DNA of 25,864 nt from JAUWQU01 sp964605095 (lineage in GTDB: Bacteria > Planctomycetota > Phycisphaerae > SM23-33): contig CAZSBS010000032.1 of NCBI GenBank assembly GCA_964605095.1, positions 1-25,864 on the forward strand, written 5' to 3'. The position numbers and the translations under genes are program-made. The notes below the pieces were generated by a model. The model was given only the letters and a program-made list of their open reading frames with translations. It was not told the origin of the DNA and made no database searches. Positions 11,824-18,747 of the stretch are shown here, in pieces. Each line of letters begins with the position of its first letter. Position 1 is the first letter of the stretch.

Positions 11824-14058
11824 TCAGCGGCCTCGACCGCCGCCGCCGCGTCCACCGCGTCCACCGCGTCCACCACCGCCACCGCCGCCGCGGCGCTCGC
11901 CGCCCTGGCCGCCCTGGCCGCCCTCGTGCCTCGGGGCTTGGCCTTCGCCGCTTCCCTGCGAGCCTTCGGAAGGCTTCATAAGGGCCTTGCGGGACAGCTT
12001 GATCCGGCCGTTGTCGTCGATATTGATTACCTTAACCTCCAGTGTATCACCAAGATTTACGACGTCAGCAACTTTATTCACATAATCCGCGCTGAGTTCG
12101 CTGACGTGGCACAGGCCGTCCTGGCCGGGGAGAATCTCGATGAACGCGCCGAAGTCCGTTATGGACACGACTGTACCCGTGTAGACCTGCCCGACCTGGG
12201 CCTCGGCCGTCATGCCCTCGATCTCCGCGCGGGCCGCCTCGGCGCCCTCGGCCGACGTGCAGCCGATGTAGATCGTGCCGTCTTCCTCGATGTCGATTGT
12301 CGCGCCCGTCTCGCTCTGGATGCGGTTGATGGTCTTGCCGCCAGGGCCAATGATCTTGCCGATCTTCTCGGGGTTGATTCGCACAACCAGCAGACGCGGG
12401 GCGTACTTGTTGAGTTCCTCGCGGGGCTTGTCGATGCACTTTGCCATCTCCCCGAGGATGTACAGCCGGGCTTGCTTGGCCTGTTCGAGGGCCTTGCGGG
12501 TGCGGTCGTGCGGGATCCCGCGAGCCTTCATGTCCAGTTGGATGCCCGTGATGCCGTTGGCCGTGCCGGCGACCTTGAAGTCCATGTCGCCGTGGAAATC
12601 TTCCTCGCCGATTATGTCGGTCAGCAGGGCGTACTCGTCACCCTCGGAGACCATGCCGATGCTTATCCCGGCCACGGGGTTCCTGATCGGCACGCCGGCG
12701 TCCATCATCGAAAGCGTCGCGCCACAGATGGTCGCCATCGACGTCGAGCCGTTGGACTCGAGCATGTCAGCCACGACGCGGACGGTGTAGGGAAAGACGT
12801 CGATCTCCGGCATGACAGGCTCGATGCTCTTTTCAGCCAACGCGCCGTGGCCGATGTCGCGCCGGCCCGGGCCGCGGATCGGCCGAATCTCGCCGACGCA
12901 GAAGGGCGGGAAATTGTAGTGCAGCATGAACTTCTTCTTGTACTCCTCCAGAAGCCCGTCGATTATCTGCTCGTCACGCGGGGTTCCCAGCGTGGTTGAC
13001 ACCAGGGCCTGTGTCTCGCCGCGGGCGAAGATGGCTGAACCGTGCGTGCGGGGCAGCACGCTCAGGGCCATGCTCAGCGGGCGGACCTGATCCATGCCGC
13101 GCCCGTCGGGGCGCTTGCCTTCCAGGATGAGCCGGCGCTGAATCTTGCCCTCGGCATAGTAGTAGGCCTCTTTGACCTGCCAGGGCGTGTACTTGGGTTC
13201 CTCCGCGCCCTCTGGGCAATACTCGGCAAGCGCATCCTTGCAAATGGCGTTCATCGCCTCGCCGCGATCCAGCTTGCCGGCGATCTGTTTGGCCTGGCGC
13301 ATCCGGTCGCCGTACTTGGCGATGATCTCGCCGATGAGGTCCTGAGGCACTTGCTTAGGCTCATATGCCAGCAGCTTGGGCTGGACTTGGGCGACCATCT
13401 CGTTGATCGCCTCGATGACCTGCTTGCAGGCCTCGAAGCCGGCCTCGATGGCCCCGGCGACGATGTCCTCGCCGACTTCCTTGCCCTCAAACTCGAACAT
13501 GTTCGGGGCTTCGGCGGGTCCAGCCAGCAGAAGGAGCATGTTGCTCTTGGCCAGGTCGTCATAGGTGGGGTTGATTACGTACTGCCCGTCGATGTAGCCG
13601 ACCTTTGCGGCCCCGATAGGGCCCTGGAACGGCGCGCCGCTGATGGCCAGGCATGCCGACGAGCCGATGATCGCCAGCAGGTCCGGGTCGTTCTGGTTGT
13701 CCGTGGAGAGGACCATGCACTGGAGCTGGACCTCGTTCATGTAGTCCTTCGGGAACAGAGGCCTGATCGGGCGGTCGATCATCCGGCAGGTCAGGATTTC
13801 TTTCGTCGAAGGCCTGCCTTCACGCTTGAAAAAGCCGCCCGGGATTTTCCCAGCCGCCGATCTATTCTCGCGATAGTCCACGTAAAGCGGGAAAAAGTCG
13901 ATCTCCCGCGTTGGGGCCGCGCACAGGACGGTTGCCAGCACCACGGTGTCGCCGTACTGCACCCAGACCGCGCCGTTGGCCTGACGGGCCACCGCGCCGG
14001 TCTCGAGGATAAGTGTTTTTCCGCCGATCTCTTTTTCTACCCTTATTACCATTTCCAT
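11824..14058 (-). CDS. pnp: Polynucleotide phosphorylase (PNPase)
   Basis: 744 residues, about 30-45 longer than typical PNPase. Two RNase-PH domains flank a helical domain; the first carries RPSTKEILTCRMIDRPIRP and the second GETQAL and the catalytic stretch TDIIGEEDFHGDMDFKVAGT. A KH domain (KIGKIIGPGGKTINRI, about 555-615) and an S1 domain (GTVVSITDFGAFIEI, about 625-695) follow. The enzyme degrades RNA 3' to 5' using phosphate, usually with RNase E/Y and a helicase. The extra length is a C-terminal Gly/Arg-rich tail with repeated RGG, probably an RNA-binding or condensate-type appendage. The start is ATG 14058 with AAAGGA 5-6 nt upstream. The gene follows rpsO by 208 bp, the classic rpsO-pnp order. 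The gap contains a CCCGGCC/GGCCGGG hairpin (14118-14153) that could serve in autoregulation. Confidence 0.98.
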   Translation of the reverse strand: MEMVIRVEKEIGGKTLILETGAVARQANGAVWVQYGDTVVLATVLCAAPTREIDFFPLYVDYRENRSAAGKIPGGFFKREGRPSTKEILTCRMIDRPIRPLFPKDYMNEVQLQCMVLSTDNQNDPDLLAIIGSSACLAISGAPFQGPIGAAKVGYIDGQYVINPTYDDLAKSNMLLLLAGPAEAPNMFEFEGKEVGEDIVAGAIEAGFEACKQVIEAINEMVAQVQPKLLAYEPKQVPQDLIGEIIAKYGDRMRQAKQIAGKLDRGEAMNAICKDALAEYCPEGAEEPKYTPWQVKEAYYYAEGKIQRRLILEGKRPDGRGMDQVRPLSMALSVLPRTHGSAIFARGETQALVSTTLGTPRDEQIIDGLLEEYKKKFMLHYNFPPFCVGEIRPIRGPGRRDIGHGALAEKSIEPVMPEIDVFPYTVRVVADMLESNGSTSMATICGATLSMMDAGVPIRNPVAGISIGMVSEGDEYALLTDIIGEEDFHGDMDFKVAGTANGITGIQLDMKARGIPHDRTRKALEQAKQARLYILGEMAKCIDKPREELNKYAPRLLVVRINPEKIGKIIGPGGKTINRIQSETGATIDIEEDGTIYIGCTSAEGAEAARAEIEGMTAEAQVGQVYTGTVVSITDFGAFIEILPGQDGLCHVSELSADYVNKVADVVNLGDTLEVKVINIDDNGRIKLSRKALMKPSEGSQGSGEGQAPRHEGGQGGQGGERRGGGGGGGRGGRGGRGGGGRGR

Positions 14059-14117
14059 TCATTCCTTTCGGGAAGCTGTCATTCAGGACGGTGGGACCAG
14101 GGTGGTACAACTCGCCG

Positions 14118-14153
14118 CCCGGCCGAAAATGTGCATCAACACTCCGGGCCGGG
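14118..14153 (-). promoter_or_regulatory. Hairpin in the pnp leader
   Basis: CCCGGCC (14118-14124) and GGCCGGG (14147-14153) pair across a 22-nt loop in the rpsO-pnp gap, 60 nt upstream of the pnp start. In Escherichia coli the pnp leader hairpin is cut by RNase III and mediates PNPase autocontrol. Equivalence here rests only on position. Confidence 0.3.
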
Positions 14154-14266
14154 CCAAACCAGGCGGTCCCGGCGCGCCGGGGCACTGTCGCGGGGCGTCT
14201 ATGATCCAACCAGAGGGGTCCAAACCAATGGCGTCCATTGAGGCCGCCGCGACCTTCGCCTGCCGG

Positions 14267-14536
14267 CTATTTCCGCAAGCCCAGCTTGGCGATGATCTGC
14301 CGGTAGCGATCCGGGGCGGTGCTGGACAAGTACTTGAGAAGACTGTTCCTCTTGCCAACCATCCTGAGCAGACCCCGGCGGGAGGAGTGGTCCTTCTTGT
14401 GCGTCTTGAGATGGCCGGAGAGGTGGTTGATCCGAGCTGTCAGCAGCGAAATCTGCACCTCCGCCGACCCTGTGTCGCCTTCGTGAATGCAATTCTCTTG
14501 GACGATCTGATTCTTCACTTCTTGTGTGATGCTCAT
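14267..14536 (-). CDS. rpsO: 30S ribosomal protein S15
   Basis: 89 residues, the standard S15 length, with conserved blocks HEGDTGSAEVQISLLTARI, HLKTHKKDHSSRRGL and KRNSLLKYL. The protein binds the central domain of 16S rRNA and organises the platform of the small subunit. The start is ATG 14536. There is no strong Shine-Dalgarno within 10 nt, and the leader of about 118 nt from the predicted promoter leaves room for the structured S15 autoregulatory sites found in other bacteria. It is first in the rpsO-pnp unit. Confidence 0.98.
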   Translation of the reverse strand: MSITQEVKNQIVQENCIHEGDTGSAEVQISLLTARINHLSGHLKTHKKDHSSRRGLLRMVGKRNSLLKYLSSTAPDRYRQIIAKLGLRK

Positions 14537-14660
14537 AATCTTGAACGTACCTGGACGCCGCTAGGCTATCTGCCCACTGAACGACGAACCAACCCTTTCT
14601 GCTTTTCCTTTAGCCTCTTTTTCCTTCTACCTTAACTATCCGCTTGTGTTTATCGCGGCA

Positions 14661-14689
14661 TTTATACCCGCGGACGCTTGCAAAGGCAA
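14661..14689 (-). promoter_or_regulatory. Probable promoter of rpsO-pnp
   Basis: On the minus strand TTGCCT (14684-14689), a 17-bp spacer and TATAAA (14661-14666) form a good sigma70-type pair, giving a start at about 14654 and a leader of about 118 nt before rpsO. The -35 box overlaps a small palindrome (GCTTGC-AAAG-GCAAGC, 14676-14691). Confidence 0.5.
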
Positions 14690-14789
14690 GCGATTTCGCG
14701 AGAACATCCTAACCATTCTCTCACCGCCATCGGGCAACATGTCCGGCTGCCGGTTGGCCATCAGTCCGCCATCCCTTGGTCATCCGCTC

Positions 14790-14825
14790 GGTTGCCGTCG
14801 GTCATCCGTTGGTTATTCGTTGGTT
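14790..14825. repeat. GGTCATCCG/GGTTATTCG repeat behind the receiver gene
   Basis: Degenerate short repeats of the form GGTCATCCG-(N)-GGTT, GGTCATCCGTTGGTT and ATTCGTTGGTT run up to and into the end of the receiver gene, whose TAA stop is read from one of them. The period is less regular than in the heptamer arrays. Confidence 0.5.
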
Positions 14826-15202
14826 AAAAGCTTCTTGACCGACTCCAGCAGCCGCTCCATGCGGAAGGGCTTGTTGAGGTACACATCCACGCCGAGGCTC
14901 TCGGCGTAGACCTTGTGCCTGGCGCCCTGGTTGCCGGTGATCATTATCACCCGCGGCGGGTCAGACCGCTTCTTGCCGCGTTTGAGCTTCTCCATGACCA
15001 GAAAGCCGCTGCGCCCAGGCAACATCATGTCCAGGACAACAAGGTCCGGATTGTGCTTGCCGGCCTCGGTCAACGCGTCGTTGCCGTTACTCGCCATGAA
15101 TATCTGCGGACCCATGTCCGAAAGGGCCGCGGTCATAGCCGCCAGAATGTCGCGGTCATCATCGACAAGAAGAATCGTCTTGCCTTCCAACTCTCCGGGC
15201 AT
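14813..15202 (-). CDS. Stand-alone response-regulator receiver protein
   Basis: 129 residues consisting of a single CheY-like receiver with no output domain. It has the acidic triplet DDD at 14-16, the phosphoacceptor Asp in VVLDMMLPGRSG (about 57), Thr in MITGN and the conserved Lys in YLNKPF. It probably passes phosphate between proteins or acts by protein-protein contact. A GAGAGGAG ribosome site stands about 8 nt before ATG 15202. It is divergent from the kinase-regulator operon starting at 15518 and lies upstream of rpsO, so either system could use it; no evidence decides. The gene ends in short repeats that supply the stop codon. Confidence 0.93.
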   Translation of the reverse strand: MPGELEGKTILLVDDDRDILAAMTAALSDMGPQIFMASNGNDALTEAGKHNPDLVVLDMMLPGRSGFLVMEKLKRGKKRSDPPRVIMITGNQGARHKVYAESLGVDVYLNKPFRMERLLESVKKLLTNE

Positions 15203-15517
15203 ATTACTGCTCCTCTCTGCCCTGTACCACCAGGCGCCGACGGGTGCTAAGCCCCATTATCGTAGGGCAGAGACGGCGGTATGTCAATAATCATAATGAT
15301 AGATCGGAAATGCCGAATGCCATGAATGATAAATGCTATAAATGCCAAGTGCCGAGTGTGCCAGGTGAAATGTCGAAGTCGAACATGCCTCGTTGGCCCA
15401 CCCGACAATCTGCCGACAGGCAGGCAAGAGAAGAAGCCTGAAGCCTGAAGCCTTCTCTGGGCAGAGTGTCCTTTTTGGGGAACATTTTGGCATAGCCTGT
15501 TGACTTGCGGCAACATC
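15203..15517. repeat. Divergent gap with heptamer arrays
   Basis: A 315-bp gap between two divergent signalling genes. It contains an imperfect AATGCCR series (AAATGCC 15308-15314, GAATGCC 15315-15321, with further ATG-containing 7-mers to about 15350) and three perfect GAAGCCT units (15433-15453). The 15244-15360 part is clearly more AT-rich than the surrounding genes. No credible gene was found in it. Confidence 0.7.
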
Positions 15518-15529
15518 ATGTCGTATGCT
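15500..15529 (+). promoter_or_regulatory. Possible promoter of the kinase-regulator operon
   Basis: TTGACT (15500-15505), an 18-bp spacer and TATGCT (15524-15529) give a plausible sigma70-type pair with a start near 15536. If real, it lies inside the longer reading frames of the kinase gene and favours translation from ATG 15566 rather than ATG 15518. Confidence 0.35.
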
Positions 15530-16654
15530 ACTGGCACATCTCTTTACCGACAGCAATGCGAAAAGATGCGAAAAGACCTTCAAGCAATGTTGACCGGGGT
15601 GCTTGACGCCCTTACCCAGGCGGCGCTGGTCGTGGCCAGGGACGGGGAGATTCTGATCCGTAACGCCGGTGCGTGCAGTATGTTACCGCAGGGTGACAGG
15701 ATTGAAGTCGTGCTGGACCTCGTCCGGGGTCAGGAGATCAACTGGACGGCCGAGATGAACGCCCTGGCCGATGGGGCGCCGCGAGTGGTGCATCGCAACG
15801 TTGGGGTTTCCGGCCCGGCCGGCAGACAGCTTGCGGTGGATGTCATGGTCAGGCTGCTGCACTGCGGAATAAAAGCCGGCAAGCTGAGCGACGGATCCTG
15901 CGTGCTGGTGCTGGTCGAGGAGGTCTCGTCGCGGATTTCCATGGAGCGTCGCCTGGCCGCCAGCGAGCGCTTGGCGGCGACGGGCTCGGTGGCGGCCAAA
16001 GTTGCCCACGAGCTCAACAACCCGCTGGATGGTGTGATGCGGTATCTCGGCCTGGCTGAGCGGTGCAGCGGCCCCGAGGCCGCCCGCTACCTCTCTGGGG
16101 CCCGCGATGGGCTGATGCGCATGGCCCAGATCATCCGCGGCCTGCTGGACCAGGGGCGCCCGTGGCAGAACGCGGGCGAGCGGACCGCCGTACACCGCCT
16201 GCTGGACGAGGCGGTCGGCGTGATGCAGCCGCGGGCCCACTCGCTGGGAGTGACGGTAATGTGCGATTTCGACGACCGAGTCCAGGGCCTCGTCGAGGGC
16301 TCGGTCTTCCAGGTTTTCTGCAACATTATAAAAAATGCCCTGGACGCGATGCCTGGCGGCGGGCTGCTCAAGATGAGCCTCGCGCCAACGAGCAAGGGCT
16401 GCGAAGTTCTCTTCGCCGACAGCGGCTCCGGCATGTCCGCCGACCAGGCCGAGCGAATCTTCGAGCCGTTCTACACGACCAAGCCGCACGGCGAAGGCAG
16501 CGGTCTTGGCCTGTCGCTGTGCCGCGAGATACTCCAGCACCTCGGCGGCTCGATCGGCGCCGAGTGCAACCCCGGCGGGGGGGTGATCCTCCGCGTGCAA
16601 CTGCCGCTGCGATCGACCCTGCCGTCCCCGGCCGGGGCGGACAAAGAGGAATGA
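15518..16654 (+). CDS. Soluble PAS-like sensor histidine kinase
   Basis: 378 residues from ATG 15518; ATG 15566 is a serious alternative because of the promoter-like pair at 15500-15529 and because the domain begins only at LTGVLDAL. There is no membrane segment. An N-terminal PAS-like region (about 25-145) precedes a HisKA domain with His164 in VAHELNNPLDGV and a GHKL ATPase domain with IIKNALDAM, DSGSGMS and GEGSGLGLSL. The protein resembles NtrB-type kinases, which sense cytoplasmic signals and phosphorylate an NtrC-type partner. Its stop overlaps an ATG of the next frame, and the regulator at 16666 follows by 11 nt, so the two form a translationally coupled pair. A direct repeat ATGCGAAAAG at 15556 and 15566 lies at the alternative start. 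Confidence 0.93.
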   Translation: MSYATGTSLYRQQCEKMRKDLQAMLTGVLDALTQAALVVARDGEILIRNAGACSMLPQGDRIEVVLDLVRGQEINWTAEMNALADGAPRVVHRNVGVSGPAGRQLAVDVMVRLLHCGIKAGKLSDGSCVLVLVEEVSSRISMERRLAASERLAATGSVAAKVAHELNNPLDGVMRYLGLAERCSGPEAARYLSGARDGLMRMAQIIRGLLDQGRPWQNAGERTAVHRLLDEAVGVMQPRAHSLGVTVMCDFDDRVQGLVEGSVFQVFCNIIKNALDAMPGGGLLKMSLAPTSKGCEVLFADSGSGMSADQAERIFEPFYTTKPHGEGSGLGLSLCREILQHLGGSIGAECNPGGGVILRVQLPLRSTLPSPAGADKEE

Positions 16655-16665
16655 GGAACCGCACC

Positions 16666-18048
16666 ATGAACGACACCGCCCAGGCCAAGGCCAGCATCCT
16701 GCTTGTCGACGACGATCATATCATCCTGGACAGCCTCGGCGGCTTCCTGGAGCTCGAGGGCTACGATGTCACCATCGCCTCGACCATCGTCAAGGCGATC
16801 AACTGCCTGAAGGCCTCGCAGTTCAACCTGGTCATCACCGACGTCTCGATGCCGACCAGCGACGGCTTCGAGCTGCTCCGCTACGTCAGGGCCAACCACG
16901 AGGAGGTGGTGGTCATCCTGGTGACCGGGTACGGCACGATCGAGGCCGCCGTCGAGGCAATCAAGCTCGGCGCGTACGACTACCTCACCAAGCCGGTCAT
17001 CGACGACGACGTTCGCCTGGCTGTCCAGCGGGCGCTCCAGCAGCAGCGCCTCCTGGCTGAGAACCGCCATCTACGCCAGGCCCTGTCCGACCGCTTCAGC
17101 TTCCGCAACATCGTCGGGCAGGACTACCGCATGGCCAAGGTCTTCGACCTCATCGACGCCGTCGCTGACAGCCGGACCACCGTGCTGATCACCGGCGAGT
17201 CCGGCACGGGCAAGAGCATGATCGCACGGGCGATCCACTCGCACTCGCCGCGAACGAGCGGGCCGTTCGTCGAGGTCGCCTGCGGCGCCCTGACCGAGAC
17301 GCTGCTGGAGAGCGAACTCTTCGGCCACGTCCGTGGGGCGTTCACCAACGCGGTGACCGACAAGATGGGCAAGTTCGCCGCCGCCGACAACGGGACGATC
17401 TTCCTGGACGAGGTCGCCACTGCCAGCCCGCAACTCCAGGTAAAGCTGCTGCGCGTGCTCCAGGAACGGCAGTTCGAGCCTGTCGGCTCCAACGCCACGC
17501 AGACATCCGACGTGCGGGTCATCCTGGCGACCAACCACGACCTGCGGGCGGAAGTTGCGGCCGGGCGATTCCGAGACGACCTCTACTACCGCATTAACGT
17601 GGTGAACATCGAGCTGCCGCCTCTTCGCGAGCGGATAGGGGATATCTGCCTGCTGGCTGAACACTTCCTGACCAAGTACCTCAACGGCAGCAACAGGCGG
17701 ATCGAGGGCTTCGCGCCGGATACGCTTGAACTCATGCAGCGATACAACTGGCCGGGCAACGTGCGCGAACTGGAGAACTGCGTCGAACGAGCCGTCGTGC
17801 TTTGCCGCAAGAGCATCGTCGGCCCCGACGACCTGCCGCCGAACCTGCTCCAGAGCCTCTCGGCCCCGGCCGGGGCAATGTCGGCGCCGAGCGGCACGAC
17901 GCTTGCCAAGGCCCTGGAAAGCCCGGAAAAGCAGATCATCCTGGCCAGCCTGCACGCCCACAACGGCAACCGCCAGGCCACCGCCGACGAGTTGGGAATC
18001 AATAGGACAACGCTGTACAAGAAGATGAAGAAGTACGGAATGCTTTAA
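16666..18048 (+). CDS. NtrC-type response regulator with variant GAFTNA loop
   Basis: 460 residues from ATG 16666, with GAGGA 8 nt upstream; an in-frame ATG at 16651 is less well placed. The receiver (about 10-125) has DDD at 15-17, phosphoacceptor Asp59 (ITDVSMP), Thr88 and Lys109. The AAA+ domain has Walker A GESGTGKS (177-184), Walker B GTIFLDEV (243-250) and sensor residues in ATNHDL. The sigma-54 contact loop reads GAFTNA (224-229) instead of GAFTGA. The C-terminus is a Fis-type helix-turn-helix (NRQATADELGINRTTLYKKM). It is probably phosphorylated by the adjacent kinase. The G-to-N change at the fifth loop position might alter sigma-54 coupling; Phe and Thr, the most critical residues in characterised homologues, are retained. 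The stop is followed within 5 nt by AGTAGCC heptamers. Confidence 0.95.
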   Translation: MNDTAQAKASILLVDDDHIILDSLGGFLELEGYDVTIASTIVKAINCLKASQFNLVITDVSMPTSDGFELLRYVRANHEEVVVILVTGYGTIEAAVEAIKLGAYDYLTKPVIDDDVRLAVQRALQQQRLLAENRHLRQALSDRFSFRNIVGQDYRMAKVFDLIDAVADSRTTVLITGESGTGKSMIARAIHSHSPRTSGPFVEVACGALTETLLESELFGHVRGAFTNAVTDKMGKFAAADNGTIFLDEVATASPQLQVKLLRVLQERQFEPVGSNATQTSDVRVILATNHDLRAEVAAGRFRDDLYYRINVVNIELPPLRERIGDICLLAEHFLTKYLNGSNRRIEGFAPDTLELMQRYNWPGNVRELENCVERAVVLCRKSIVGPDDLPPNLLQSLSAPAGAMSAPSGTTLAKALESPEKQIILASLHAHNGNRQATADELGINRTTLYKKMKKYGML

Positions 18049-18052
18049 CGGC

Positions 18053-18166
18053 AGTAGCCGGTGGATGGTAGCCAGTAGCCGGTGTGTGAAGGGCAAGGCG
18101 GAACTAGGAACCGGGAACCCGGAACATGGAACATGGAACAAAGAAGAAGCAGTAGGTCATAGGTCA
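18053..18166. repeat. Compound heptamer arrays (RGTAGCC, GAACNNN, TAGGTCA)
   Basis: Three 7-bp families in a row. First, AGTAGCC, GGTGGAT, GGTAGCC, AGTAGCC, GGTGTGT at 18053-18087. Second, seven phased units GAACTAG, GAACCGG, GAACCCG, GAACATG, GAACATG, GAACAAA, GAAGAAG at 18101-18149. Third, two TAGGTCA units at 18153-18166. The phase is kept although the last three bases of the GAAC units vary. The first family starts 5 nt beyond the regulator stop codon. Confidence 0.85.
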
Positions 18167-18253
18167 TAGCTCTTAGGGTGGCAGAGCCTTGATGAAGCCG
18201 CGGGTAAGACATGAAGTCGTCCGGGCGGTGCTGCCGGGCCGCTGGTTGCCTTC

Positions 18254-18529
18254 ATGTTTTCGCGGGGCAAGGCAGCATACATTTTCTCAACGGCACTGCT
18301 GCTCGGCGTAATCACACATGGCTGCATTAACGTGGTGTCGTTGTTTGATGCGAGTATGCATGGAGACTGGCGCTACGGCCCCGCGACGCTTGGCGACAAT
18401 CTTCGGTGGGATTGGCCAAGTTTTGCATGGATCTTCGCCCTGTCCCTCGGCGGGGCGGCGGTCGGGATTGCTGTGCAGATGATTGCCCGCGCAGTTGTGA
18501 AAAGGGCATATCGCCGGAAGTCGCGATAG
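18254..18529 (+). CDS. Small two-segment membrane protein
   Basis: 91 residues, not recognised. Two hydrophobic stretches (about 8-28, YIFSTALLLGVITHG..., and about 57-80, FAWIFALSLGGAAVG...) are separated by a polar loop rich in Trp and Asp, and the tail is basic (KRAYRRKSR), which suggests both ends in the cytoplasm. No Shine-Dalgarno stands before ATG 18254. Its base composition is lower in GC than the flanking genes. It lies between a heptamer field and a palindromic element that starts at its stop codon, with the fused membrane/spermidine-synthase-like gene on the other strand beyond. It could be a real small membrane protein or a chance open frame; the hydrophobic pattern with a basic tail favours the former. 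Confidence 0.5.
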   Translation: MFSRGKAAYIFSTALLLGVITHGCINVVSLFDASMHGDWRYGPATLGDNLRWDWPSFAWIFALSLGGAAVGIAVQMIARAVVKRAYRRKSR

Positions 18530-18660
18530 CCTTTGGAGTGCGGCGTTAAGGCCCGCGAAGCGGGCCGCCACGCTGCTTTGGCTTCCGGCGGTGCGCTGGC
18601 AAACAAGCCAAAGCGGCGAGGTCGGCCTGCTTCGCAGGCCTCGTCGCCGCACTCCAAAGG
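18530..18660. mobile_element. 131-bp palindromic MITE-like element
   Basis: Bounded by perfect 16-bp inverted repeats CCTTTGGAGTGCGGCG (18530-18545) and its complement (18645-18660). Three hairpins lie inside: GGCCCGC-GAA-GCGGGCC (18550-18566), a 14-bp stem with one wobble (18571-18584 with 18605-18618), and GGCCTGC-TTC-GCAGGCC (18624-18640). The left terminus occurs again, identical over 16 bp, at 25428-25443. There is no coding capacity. It starts at the stop codon of the small membrane gene. Confidence 0.75.
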
Positions 18661-18738
18661 GCAAGCCGCTGCCGAGGCGTTTTCCAGTCTCGCGGCGCCC
18701 CGTCAAACTGGAGAATGCCTCGGCTGGGGCTTGCCCTT
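18657..18738. repeat. Long imperfect hairpin beside the MITE-like element
   Basis: Arms 18657-18688 and 18707-18738 pair over 32 bp with four mismatches, the outer 11 bp being perfect (AAGGGCAAGCC / GGCTTGCCCTT). It overlaps the right end of the 131-bp element by 4 bp and ends 10 nt from the stop codon of the gene at 18748. On the minus strand it could also act as a terminator for that gene. Confidence 0.65.
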
Positions 18739-18747
18739 CACCGCCCC

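Noticed and set aside
13042..14241. A 399-codon plus-strand frame
   Set aside because: It is antisense to pnp and rpsO, both certain genes.
15487..15508. Possible sigma-54 promoter before the kinase-regulator operon (TTGGCATAGCC...TTG)
   Set aside because: The GG and downstream TG are one base too far apart and the GC of the -12 element is missing; TGGCACATCTCTTTA at 15532 also lacks the GC.
18530..18660. Intact insertion sequence
   Set aside because: It has terminal inverted repeats but no coding capacity and no visible target duplication, so it is called MITE-like only.
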